From Microbacterium sp. W4I20 (GTDB lineage: Bacteria; Actinomycetota; Actinomycetes; Actinomycetales; Microbacteriaceae), in NCBI RefSeq assembly GCF_030816505.1, contig NZ_JAUSYB010000001.1:2666001-2730000 (forward strand): a stretch of 64,000 bases of DNA, written 5' to 3'. Shown piece after piece: positions 26,485 through 34,461 of this stretch; positions within the stretch are counted from its first letter, which is position 1; each line of letters starts with the position of its first letter. Below the pieces are notes generated by a model, which saw only the letters and a program-made list of their open reading frames with translations, was not told the origin of the DNA and searched no databases. Both the position numbers and the translations under genes were made by a program.

Positions 26485-27414
26485 ATGACTTCAGGAACAG
26501 TGACATCCGTCACAGGACCGCTCGCCCCGGAGGCGCTCGGCATCACGCACAGCCACGAGCACATCCTGTGGGATTACTTCGATCTGATCAACAGCTACGA
26601 CGTCATCTTCGACGACGAGAACGTCGCCGCTCAGGAGCTGCGGTGGTTCAAGGAAGCGGGCGGCGGCACCCTTGTCGATTGCACCACGACGGGCATCACC
26701 CCGCGCCCGGATGCCCTGCGTCGCGTCTCGGAGGCGACCGATGTCAACATCGTCCTGGGCTGCGGGTGGTACCGCGAACGGGTCTGGGGGCCCGAGGTCG
26801 GAGCGAAGACCTCGACGCAGCTCGCCGACGTGCTCGTGCGGCACCTGACGACCGGTTTCGACGGCACGGATATCGTGGCGGGATTCATCGGTGAGATCGG
26901 TACCGAGCGCGGCGTCATCTCACCCGCGGAGGAGCGCGTGTTCCGTGCCGCAGCGCTCGCGAGCCTCGCGACCGGATGTGCGATCATCACCCACACGACG
27001 CATTTCGGGGAACTCGCGCTGGAGCAGATCGACCTGCTCGAAGAGGTCGGCGTCGCGCCGGACCGCATCGTCATCAGTCACCTCGGTGATCGCGAGGACA
27101 CGGACCACCTGCTCCGGATCGCCGATCGGGGCGTCTACCTGAGCATCGACAACGTCGGATACGAGAACGACGGCTACCCGAATGACAGCGTGCGTCTGCG
27201 CAGCATCGATGCCCTCATCGCGAACGGGCATGCGGACCGGATCGTGCTCGGCACCGACATCGCGCAACGATCAGCGCTGCGATCGTACGGAGGGCGAGGC
27301 TACGACTGGCTCATCCGCGACTTCGTCCCGAAGATGCTTTCCGCCGGTATCAGCCAGGAGCATGTTCTCGGGGCCACGATGCACAACATCGCCCGGGTTC
27401 TGACGCGGCGGTGA
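26485..27414 (+). CDS. Phosphotriesterase-family protein, probable sugar lactonase
   Basis: A 309-aa TIM-barrel metal hydrolase. THSHEHILWDY carries the HxH ligands (His24, His26), GFIGEIG places Glu137 where the bridging carboxylate lies in Php/lactonase-type members instead of a carbamylated Lys, THTTHF and ISHLGDRED give the other histidines, and Asp258 is in VLGTDIAQR. Relatives are mostly sugar or furanose lactonases rather than true phosphotriesterases. ATG 26485 follows AGAAAGG; an upstream open extension overlaps the previous gene and is not protein-like. It likely opens a lactone made by the preceding oxidoreductase. Confidence 0.85.
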   Translation: MTSGTVTSVTGPLAPEALGITHSHEHILWDYFDLINSYDVIFDDENVAAQELRWFKEAGGGTLVDCTTTGITPRPDALRRVSEATDVNIVLGCGWYRERVWGPEVGAKTSTQLADVLVRHLTTGFDGTDIVAGFIGEIGTERGVISPAEERVFRAAALASLATGCAIITHTTHFGELALEQIDLLEEVGVAPDRIVISHLGDREDTDHLLRIADRGVYLSIDNVGYENDGYPNDSVRLRSIDALIANGHADRIVLGTDIAQRSALRSYGGRGYDWLIRDFVPKMLSAGISQEHVLGATMHNIARVLTRR

Positions 27415-27437
27415 CGACGTGGCGCATCACCGCCGCG
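27404..27437. terminator. Hairpin between convergent genes
   Basis: CGCGGCGGTGA (27404-27414) and TCACCGCCGCG (27427-27437) form a perfect 11-bp stem around a 12-base loop. The left arm contains the PTE-like gene's stop codon and the right arm ends 4 bases before the convergent gene's stop, so it can end both transcripts. There is no T-run. Confidence 0.65.
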
Positions 27438-27441
27438 CCGG

Positions 27442-29007
27442 TCAGCTCGCGACGACCGTCAGCAGGTTCGACGTGACGTGCGTCGTATCCGCGAGAAAGG
27501 CACAACGGGCGACGAACGTGTGCGCACCCTTGCTCAGCGTGATCGCGGCGCGGTGCGGTGCGTACAGGGAGGTCTCGATCTCCCTGCCGTTGTCGTAGAA
27601 GACGTAGGAGTGCACGTCCGCCGGGGCGGCGAGGGATGCGTTCAGGATCACGACGTCTCCTTCGGCCTTAATCGCTCCGTGCGCCGGGCCGGTGAGAGAC
27701 AGGACGGCGCTGGAGACGGCGACCGGCTTGACGGCGAGGTCGAGAAAGCCCGTGTAGCGGCACAGATCGAAGCCGAGACGGTTCCCGGCGTTGAACTTCG
27801 CCTTGGCATTCACCAGGCCGTCGTATGCACCGGCAAACGGCGCCGTCGGATTCCACCAGGTCATCTCCTCGCTGTAGATCCAGGTGTACCGATCGCTCTT
27901 CAGCATCGAGTGGTAGACGTTGTGCTCATACCACTTCTGCACATCCGTCGCTGTGAGTGACGAGTAGTACGCGTACTTCGATGCGATCCCGGCTCGCGCA
28001 TGGCCGAGCGTGTTGTCGACGTAGACCGTCGAGCCCATCTCGATGCGGCCGTACGCCTCGTGCTCGGTCGCGGGGAGCAGGTACCAGGCGCCCTCCTGGT
28101 ACTGCCGGCTCCGCAAGAACTGCGTCGTTTCGTCGTGGTAGTAGTCATCCTCACTGCCGTCGACGATGGTGACGGTCTCGGCCATGGTCGAGAGCATGCC
28201 GCCGACGAACGCGGGGAAGGTCGCGTAGGGGGAGTCGTACTCGTGGCCTTCGTAGTTCTCGGATTGGTATCGCAGCATGACCCCCAGGAAGTAGAAGAGC
28301 ACGATCACGTCGGGCTTCGCGGTCTGCAGCGCGGTCATGAACTGGGCACCGCGGTGACGCACCTGCGCGCACACCTGGGCATAGGTCTTTCCGGGGAACT
28401 GCGCGGACGAGTAGATCCAGGTGTCGGCGCCGTAGTCCTCTGGGTCCAGGGCGATACCCTTCGCGCCGGAAGCGGAGAGAGCCTGTCCGAGAAGGGCGAT
28501 CTTGGCCGCGGAATTGTTCCAGATCGCATCGTCGAACCAGTCAATGCCGCCGGCCGCTTGTGCGTACGCGTACGCGTAGATGAAGTTGTCGGTGAACGAT
28601 CCCCATTCGATCGCCTCGAGGACATCGAGCTTCATGTCGGCGAGGGTGAGTACCTGCTGCGGGCCGAAGACATCGAAGGCCTGTACGTACTTGGTACCCG
28701 GGTTCTCCATGAGATTGAAGATCACACCGTCGAACTGCGTGAGCTGCATAGCGGCGATGTTGTCACGGACGAACACTGCCCCTGGCATGTCCCAGCCAGC
28801 TTCGATGAGCTTGCGTGCGCCGGAGTTACGAGGTGCGCGGCGCACGAAGCTCGCTCCGCCCGCGGATGGCCGTTGCGCGACGTCGCGCACGACCGATGGC
28901 TGAGGTGTCGTGCTTGCGGCCGCCGAGAGGGAACCCAAGCCTGCAGCGGCCGTGGCCAGCGTGATGCCACCGGCGCCGAGGAAGGCGCGTCGTCCTATTC
29001 CGGTCAT
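27442..29007 (-). CDS. Tat-exported putative glycosidase, family unassigned
   Basis: A 521-aa exported protein. MTGIGRRAFLGAGG carries the twin-arginine signal RRAFL (residues 6-10), a hydrophobic Ala/Gly/Leu stretch and an ASA-type cleavage region. The mature part reads as a barrel-like hydrolase: FDGVIFNLMENPG, AKGIALDPEDYGADTW (an Asp-Glu-bearing strand end) and DVIVLFYFLGVML. A C-terminal Ig-like beta domain of about 90 residues follows (VSSAVLSLTGPAHGAIKAEG). It resembles proteins annotated only as hypothetical or glycosidase-like. GGAGT five bases before ATG 29007 sets the start; a TTG at 29022 is less likely. It faces a perfect palindrome upstream. Confidence 0.6.
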   Translation of the reverse strand: MTGIGRRAFLGAGGITLATAAAGLGSLSAAASTTPQPSVVRDVAQRPSAGGASFVRRAPRNSGARKLIEAGWDMPGAVFVRDNIAAMQLTQFDGVIFNLMENPGTKYVQAFDVFGPQQVLTLADMKLDVLEAIEWGSFTDNFIYAYAYAQAAGGIDWFDDAIWNNSAAKIALLGQALSASGAKGIALDPEDYGADTWIYSSAQFPGKTYAQVCAQVRHRGAQFMTALQTAKPDVIVLFYFLGVMLRYQSENYEGHEYDSPYATFPAFVGGMLSTMAETVTIVDGSEDDYYHDETTQFLRSRQYQEGAWYLLPATEHEAYGRIEMGSTVYVDNTLGHARAGIASKYAYYSSLTATDVQKWYEHNVYHSMLKSDRYTWIYSEEMTWWNPTAPFAGAYDGLVNAKAKFNAGNRLGFDLCRYTGFLDLAVKPVAVSSAVLSLTGPAHGAIKAEGDVVILNASLAAPADVHSYVFYDNGREIETSLYAPHRAAITLSKGAHTFVARCAFLADTTHVTSNLLTVVAS

Positions 29008-29031
29008 GTTGACTCCAATCAAATTGGCTAT

Positions 29032-29053
29032 TGAGTTCAGGGAGCTGAACTCA
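29032..29053. promoter_or_regulatory. Perfect 22-bp operator-like palindrome
   Basis: TGAGTTCAG (29032-29040) and CTGAACTCA (29045-29053) are perfect inverted nine-base arms around GGAG. The inner GTTCA-N6-TGAAC (29035-29050) is the best match to the motif repeated in the island. It lies 25 bases upstream of the Tat-exported hydrolase start, overlapping where its transcript would begin. A separate 10-bp palindrome TCATATATGA at 29184-29193 overlaps the start of the divergent enolase-like gene. Confidence 0.65.
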
Positions 29054-29189
29054 GTTTCTGTTTGTGCTGTGGCTTAGCGTGACCGCGTGGGGGCGAGAAG
29101 TCAAGAACCTGCGATTCGCCGGGGCAGATTGACGAGCACCCCCGAGGCTGCCATGATTAGCGATCATAGAGAGGAACTGACGTTCATAT

Positions 29190-30521
29190 ATGAGTACTTT
29201 TGGCCGGGATCGTCCAGCGCTGCCGCATGCCCGGCGACCGAATAACGCCCCGCGCATCACCGTGGTCGAGCGATTCCGAGTACGTGTCCCGTTCGACGGC
29301 GCGGTCGCCCGGTGGAACAGCATCAACAACTCCCAGTGGGAGCTTCTCGAGATCGTGCGGGTGCGCACAGAAGACCCGGCGATCGTCGGTTACGGTGAGG
29401 CGCTCTCCATCTACGCCGAGTTCTGCACCACGCCGTCGGCGATGGAGGCTGTCACTGGACGGCTTCCGATCGAGCACGCGGCTGACGACCGTCTCGGGCT
29501 CAGTCTGCAGATGGCGCTCTACGACGCGGCGGCGCAGTCGATCGGCGTTCCCGTGCACCGCCTGTTCGGCCGTCCGCAGGTCCGGGACCGCACCCCTCTC
29601 GCCTGGTGGAATACGAAGATGCCTGCCGAGCTGCTCGGCGAGGAAGCGGCTCGCTCCGTGGAGGCGGGCTACCTCGCGCAGAAGATCAAGGCGCGACCCT
29701 GGTTCGATGTGCGCGAGCAGCTCGCCGCCATCGACCGCTCCACTCCGCCCGAGTATCGCGTGGACATCGACTGGAACTCGATGCTCCTCGATGCAGCGCA
29801 CGCGCTGCCCGTTCTCATGGAGATCGCGGAGATGCCGAAGATCGGCCTGTTCGAGAGTCCGGTCCGACGCTCAGATGCGGCGGGGCATCGTCGCATTCAC
29901 GACGCCGTTCCGGTTCTGCTCGCCGAACACTTCGACCCCGCTCTCTTCCCCGTGTGGACTCGTGACGATTCCATCGATGCCTACGTGATCAGCCCTCCCG
30001 GGGTGACGAGCATGTTGAACCGCGCCGCCGCCGCCGATCTGCTTCATAAAGACGTTTTTCTGCAGGTCTGCGGGACGGGGATCACGACGGCGTTCACCGC
30101 CGCACTCAATGCGGTACTGCCCGCCGCCCGCCTTCCCGCGGTGACCGTCATGAACACCTACGCGGACGACCTGATCGTGTCGCCGCTGCGCATCGAAGGC
30201 GGGCACGTCGAGGTTCCGACTCGCCCCGGACTCGGGGTGACCGTGGACGAAGATGCGCTCGAGCGATACCGGGTCGATGACGAGCTCGTGGTCCCTGTCC
30301 CGCGCCGGCTGCTGACGGTCCACTATGGCGACGGGCGCAGCAGGAGCTTCGTGAATGCCGAGCAGCTGTGGGACGACTTCACGGAGTTGACGACGATGCC
30401 TGTTCAGCCACCGCACGCGACGCTCACCGTCATCGATGACGACGGCAGCGCGGGCTTCGCTTCGTTGCACGAACGTGCCCGTCGACACCCGCACTGGTCG
30501 GACCTGGGTCGCCACGAATGA
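29190..30521 (+). CDS. Enolase-superfamily sugar-acid dehydratase-like protein (copy 2)
   Basis: A 443-aa paralogue of the gene at 12442-13701, with KIKARPW (KxK), DIDWN, FESP and LAEHFD as base and metal ligands and LHKDVFLQ as the His region. The barrel and the 90-residue C-terminal extension align along the whole length. It has about 16 extra N-terminal residues; ATG 29190 is the only good start, with GAGAGGAA about 14 bases before it, a rather long spacing. Its stop overlaps the IlvD/Edd-type dehydratase start, making a four-gene sugar-acid operon with FAH hydrolase and Zn-dehydrogenase. Two dehydratase families side by side suggest two dehydration steps or two substrates. Confidence 0.85.
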   Translation: MSTFGRDRPALPHARRPNNAPRITVVERFRVRVPFDGAVARWNSINNSQWELLEIVRVRTEDPAIVGYGEALSIYAEFCTTPSAMEAVTGRLPIEHAADDRLGLSLQMALYDAAAQSIGVPVHRLFGRPQVRDRTPLAWWNTKMPAELLGEEAARSVEAGYLAQKIKARPWFDVREQLAAIDRSTPPEYRVDIDWNSMLLDAAHALPVLMEIAEMPKIGLFESPVRRSDAAGHRRIHDAVPVLLAEHFDPALFPVWTRDDSIDAYVISPPGVTSMLNRAAAADLLHKDVFLQVCGTGITTAFTAALNAVLPAARLPAVTVMNTYADDLIVSPLRIEGGHVEVPTRPGLGVTVDEDALERYRVDDELVVPVPRRLLTVHYGDGRSRSFVNAEQLWDDFTELTTMPVQPPHATLTVIDDDGSAGFASLHERARRHPHWSDLGRHE

Positions 30522-32236
30522 TGACTGAGTACAGAAGCTCCGAATGGTACGGAGGAGAAGACCGAAACGCCTACATTCATCGGGCGTGGATGCGACGGGG
30601 TGTACCGGCGAGCGCCTTCGAGGGACGCCCGCAGATCGCGATCGCCAACACGGCATCCGACCTCACCCCGTGCAACTCGCATCTGACTGAGATCGCGCAG
30701 TCGGTGAAGAATGGCATCTACGAAGCGGGCGGAATTCCGTTGGAGCTGCCCGTCGTGTCGCTCGGTGAGACGCAGGTGCGACCCACCGCCATGCTGTGGC
30801 GCAACATGGCGGCGATGGCGACCGAGGAGATGCTGCGCGCGAACCCGATCGACGGCACCGTGCTTCTCGGCGGCTGCGACAAGACGATTCCCTCGCTCCT
30901 GATGGCCGCAGCATCCGTCGATCTGCCGGCCGTCGTCGTTCCCGGGGGCCCGATGTTGACGGGCCACTTCCGAAACGAGGCCCTGGGCTGCGGGACGGAT
31001 GTCTGGCGGCTGAGCGAGGAGGTCCGTGCCGGGACTCTGTCGGAGGTAGCCTTCCTCAGGTCCGAGTCTTCGATGATCCGCTCCAAGGGTCATTGCAACA
31101 CCATGGGCACGGCATCGACGATGGCCCTGGTAGCGGAAGCTCTCGGCGTCGTCATCCCCGGAGTCGCGGGAACGCCGGCGCCGGATGCCCGCCTCTTGGA
31201 GGCCGCCCATGAGAGCGGTCGCCTCGCCGTGCAACTGGTGACGGAGGACCGGCGCCCCTCGACCTTCCTGACGAGAGGCAGCTTCCACAATGCGATCGTC
31301 GCTCTCGCTGCGATCGGCGGCTCCACAAACGCGGTCGTGCATCTGCTTGCCGTAGCCGGCCGGCTCGGCATCGACCTCGAGGTCGACGACTTCGATCGAA
31401 TCGGCGCAGAGGTGCCTCTCCTGGTGAACCTCCAGCCGGCGGGGAAGTATCTGATGGACGACCTCTACCGCGCCGGCGGATTCCTCGCCGTGATGAAGGA
31501 GGTGAGGGACCTCCTTGACCCCGACGCCCTGACGATCACCGGGCGCCCGTTCGTGGATTACCTCGACGATGCTCACGTGTGGGACCCCCAGGTCATCGCG
31601 CCCCGCTCGGAGCCCCTCATCGCCGCCGCGGGTATCAGCGTTCTCCGAGGCTCACTCGCTCCCGGCGGCGCCATCATCAAGCCGGCGGCGGCATCTCCGC
31701 ACCTTCTCAAGCATCGAGGTCGTGCGGTGGTGTTCGACAGCATCGAAGACTTTCATGCGCGCATCGACGACCCGGCTCTGGACATTGACGAAGGCAGCGT
31801 CATGGTGCTGCGTGGCTGCGGACCGCGGGGCTATCCCGGCATGCCCGAAGTATCGAACCTGCCGTTGCCGAAGAAGCTCCTCGAGCGCGGAGTCCGAGAC
31901 ATCGTCCGCATCTGCGACGGACGGATGTCCGGCACCGCCTACGGCACTGTCATCCTGCACGTCACGCCCGAAGCCGCTGCAGGTGGGCCCCTCTCACTCG
32001 TGCAGAGCGGAGACTGGATCAGCCTCGACGTGCGCAATCGTCGACTCGACCTCGAGGTCTCTGCAGAAGAACTCGCGGGGCGTCGCCCCAACGAGAGCAC
32101 GGTCAACGGGTACGCCAATCCGCGTCGCGGGTGGGAGCGGCTGTATATCGACCATGTACTTCAGGCGGATCAAGGCGCTGACCTGGATTTCCTCGTCGGC
32201 CGATCTGGGGCGGCGGTGTCACGTGAATCTCATTGA
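30518..32236 (+). CDS. IlvD/Edd-family Fe-S dehydratase, sugar-acid type
   Basis: A 572-aa dehydratase. Cys52 (LTPCNSHL), Cys120 (LLGGCDKT) and Cys193 (KGHCNTMGTAS) are the three iron-sulfur ligands, and the C-terminal swivelling domain has RICDGRMSGTAYGTVILHVTPEA. The NSH and GHCNTMGTAS forms fit the pentonate/hexonate dehydratase branch (L-arabinonate, D-xylonate) more than branched-chain IlvD. It would turn an aldonate into 2-keto-3-deoxyaldonate. Start ATG 30518 overlaps the enolase-like stop. A 123-base gap without a gene, ending in AAGGA, separates it from the FAH gene. Confidence 0.9.
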   Translation: MMTEYRSSEWYGGEDRNAYIHRAWMRRGVPASAFEGRPQIAIANTASDLTPCNSHLTEIAQSVKNGIYEAGGIPLELPVVSLGETQVRPTAMLWRNMAAMATEEMLRANPIDGTVLLGGCDKTIPSLLMAAASVDLPAVVVPGGPMLTGHFRNEALGCGTDVWRLSEEVRAGTLSEVAFLRSESSMIRSKGHCNTMGTASTMALVAEALGVVIPGVAGTPAPDARLLEAAHESGRLAVQLVTEDRRPSTFLTRGSFHNAIVALAAIGGSTNAVVHLLAVAGRLGIDLEVDDFDRIGAEVPLLVNLQPAGKYLMDDLYRAGGFLAVMKEVRDLLDPDALTITGRPFVDYLDDAHVWDPQVIAPRSEPLIAAAGISVLRGSLAPGGAIIKPAAASPHLLKHRGRAVVFDSIEDFHARIDDPALDIDEGSVMVLRGCGPRGYPGMPEVSNLPLPKKLLERGVRDIVRICDGRMSGTAYGTVILHVTPEAAAGGPLSLVQSGDWISLDVRNRRLDLEVSAEELAGRRPNESTVNGYANPRRGWERLYIDHVLQADQGADLDFLVGRSGAAVSRESH

Positions 32237-32359
32237 ACCGTCTGCTTCTCGCTCGACCCGCTCGGGTTCCCGGACGACGGCTCCCTGTCGTCTCACCGCT
32301 CAAGGCAGAGCTTCGTCTCGGCGAAGCGGCCGTCGAACATCTCTCTCGGAAGGAAAAGA

Positions 32360-33220
32360 ATGAAGATCATGCGAATCGGTCCCGCGGGGGCGGAGCGGCC
32401 TGCCGCGTTGGTGCGCGACGATCAGTACGTAGACCTGTCGGATGTCGTCGAGGACTTCGACGAGACGTTTTTCGGCTCGGGTGGACTCGATCGGATCGAG
32501 GCGATCGTTGCCGATCGAGCGGCTGCCGGGCAGGCCCTCTCCCTGGAAGGTAAGCGCATCGGCTCGCCGATCGCGCGACCGCATCAGATCATCTGCGTCG
32601 GGCTGAATTACGCGGACCACGCGGCGGAGTCCGGTCTGCCTGTGCCGGACGAGCCGATTCTCTTCACGAAATCACCGAACACCCTGGTGGGACCGTATGA
32701 CGACGTGCGGATTCCTCGGGGGTCGACCAAGCCCGACTGGGAGGTCGAACTCGGCATAGTGATAGGAAAGCGCACCAGCTACCTCGAATCGGTCGACGAC
32801 GCGAGGAAACACATCGCCGGGTGGGTGCTCGTCAACGATGTCAGCGAACGCGCTTTCCAGATGGAGCGCGGTGGGCAATGGCTCAAGGGGAAGTCGGCGG
32901 AGACGTTCAACCCGGCGGGGCCGTGGCTGGTGACGGACGACGAGATCGACGACGTGCGCGATCTCGGGATGTGGCTGGATGTCAACGGGGTGCGCCGGCA
33001 GACCGGGTCGACGTCGACGATGATCTTCGACCCCTATTTCCTTGTCCACTACATCAGTCAGTTCATGATCCTGGAGCCGGGTGATCTGATCAACACCGGT
33101 ACGCCGCCGGGCGTGGGACTCGGATTCACCCCACCGATCTGGCTCCAGCCCGGGGACGAGGTCACTCTCGGCATCGATGGGCTCGGGACGCAGAGGCAGA
33201 CGGTGGTGGCACCCCGGTGA
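32360..33220 (+). CDS. Fumarylacetoacetate-hydrolase-family protein, keto-sugar-acid type
   Basis: A 286-aa FAH-fold metal enzyme. GLNYADHAAESG, DWEVELGIVIGK (Glu128 and Glu130) and VNDVSER are the metal and active-site blocks, and TGTPPGVGLGF is the family C-terminal loop. Next to an aldonate dehydratase and a Zn-dehydrogenase, members typically cleave 2,4-diketo-3-deoxy acids (as in the L-rhamnonate and L-fuconate non-phosphorylative routes) or act as keto-acid dehydratases. Final products would be pyruvate and a small hydroxy acid, which the FAD dehydrogenase at 188-3022 could use; this link is inference. AAGGA precedes ATG 32360. Confidence 0.88.
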   Translation: MKIMRIGPAGAERPAALVRDDQYVDLSDVVEDFDETFFGSGGLDRIEAIVADRAAAGQALSLEGKRIGSPIARPHQIICVGLNYADHAAESGLPVPDEPILFTKSPNTLVGPYDDVRIPRGSTKPDWEVELGIVIGKRTSYLESVDDARKHIAGWVLVNDVSERAFQMERGGQWLKGKSAETFNPAGPWLVTDDEIDDVRDLGMWLDVNGVRRQTGSTSTMIFDPYFLVHYISQFMILEPGDLINTGTPPGVGLGFTPPIWLQPGDEVTLGIDGLGTQRQTVVAPR

Positions 33221-34233
33221 AGGCGCTCGTGATCTCAGGCCCTCACGCGGCGAGAGTGGAGGACGTGGAACCCCCCGTGCCCGTCTCGGGCGAGGTCCTC
33301 GTGGACGTGCGACGCGCAGGAATCTGCGGCACCGACTTCGAGCTGTTCACGGGAGAGATGCCGTATCTGCATGACGGGAACGCCGCGTACCCGCTCCGCA
33401 TCGGGCACGAGTGGATGGGCACCGTCTCAGCCGTGGCAGACGGTGCCGACCAACCTTGGATCGGTAGACGTGTGACCGGCGACACCATGATCGGCTGTGG
33501 GAACTGCGAACGGTGCCGCCACGGGTTCCATCACGTGTGCGCGTTTCGCGTCGAGCTGGGCGTCAGGGGCGGCAGACCCGGCGCGCTCGCCGAGCAGGTC
33601 GCGGTTCCGGTCTCGTCGCTGCACGCACTGCCGGACGCCGTCGACGACGCTGCGGGGGCCTTGGTGGAGCCCGGGGGCAACGCATGGCGATCGGTCGACG
33701 CCGCGCAGCTGCGGAGAGGGGAGCGCTTACTCATCCTCGGGCCTGGAACTATCGGGCTTCTCTGCGCCATGTTCGCTCGGGCAGCAGGTGTGGAAGTCCA
33801 TCTCCTGGGCCGCCCCGGCATGTCGCTAGATTTCGCGCGATCGCTCGGATGGGACGGCGTCTGGACCGCTGACGATCTTCCCGACGTACCATGGCACGCG
33901 GTCATCGACGCGTCGAACGCTCCCGAGCTCCCGGCGAGAGCGCACGAGCTCGTCGAGCCGGGGCGGCACGTGGTCCATGTCGGTCTCGCGGGGAGCCCGA
34001 GTTTCGTCGACTCGCGAACGATCGCGCTCAAAGACGTCACCGCTGTCGGCATCCTCGGTGCGTCAGCAGGGCTCGACTCGACGATCGCTGCCTTCGCAGA
34101 CGGATCCGTGGACCCACGGCCACTCGTATCCACGACGACCTCTCTCGAAGGGCTACCCGAGGTGCTCGCCGGCACCCACCCGAAGGACCGCGGCCCGGGT
34201 CCGAAGATCCAGGTCGACGTCGCCGCACGATGA
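33217..34233 (+). CDS. Zinc-dependent dehydrogenase (MDR family), second copy
   Basis: A 338-aa medium-chain dehydrogenase with GICGTDFELFTG and IGHEWMG for the catalytic zinc, CGNCERCRHGFHHVC for the structural zinc, and LLILGPGTIGLL for NAD. GTG 33217 overlaps the FAH stop. In sugar-acid operons of this make-up the enzyme oxidises the 2-keto-3-deoxy acid at C4/C5 before FAH cleavage. It is not a close duplicate of the enzyme at 16857. The GPGPKIQVD end suits threonine-dehydrogenase-like polyol dehydrogenases. Confidence 0.88.
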   Translation: MKALVISGPHAARVEDVEPPVPVSGEVLVDVRRAGICGTDFELFTGEMPYLHDGNAAYPLRIGHEWMGTVSAVADGADQPWIGRRVTGDTMIGCGNCERCRHGFHHVCAFRVELGVRGGRPGALAEQVAVPVSSLHALPDAVDDAAGALVEPGGNAWRSVDAAQLRRGERLLILGPGTIGLLCAMFARAAGVEVHLLGRPGMSLDFARSLGWDGVWTADDLPDVPWHAVIDASNAPELPARAHELVEPGRHVVHVGLAGSPSFVDSRTIALKDVTAVGILGASAGLDSTIAAFADGSVDPRPLVSTTTSLEGLPEVLAGTHPKDRGPGPKIQVDVAAR

Positions 34234-34300
34234 GATCTCGGATGCGAGTCGTCGGCTGAGACGCTGACCCGTCCCTTCGGGCCAGTCGCCCCCATGAGCC

Positions 34301-34361
34301 GCGAAGGCGGGAGGTCAGAGACAAACCCATGGCTGAGTGGTCTCTGGCTTTCCGCCTTCGC
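34301..34361. other. Long intergenic hairpin (22-bp stem)
   Basis: The 228-base gap between two convergent genes holds an inverted repeat: GCGAAGGCGG (34301-34310) pairs with CCGCCTTCGC (34352-34361), GAG with TTT through G-T and A-T pairs, and GTCAGAGAC (34314-34322) with GTCTCTGGC (34340-34348) with one wobble. The loop is 17 bases. It could be a bidirectional terminator, a small structured RNA or a remnant repeat. The rest of the gap shows nothing else I recognise. Confidence 0.65.
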
Positions 34362-34461
34362 ACCCTGGATTCCGTCCTCGCTCGCGGACTTCCGATCGAG
34401 ACGCGGCCGAACCCGGAGCGTAGGGGAACGAACTATCTCGCCATCTCGGCGCCCTGACCCG

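Noticed and set aside
29182..29197. GTTCATATATGAGTAC as another member of the GTTCA-N6-TGAAC family
   Set aside because: Only the left arm matches; the local symmetry is a different palindrome, TCATATATGA, so it is not counted among the six sites.
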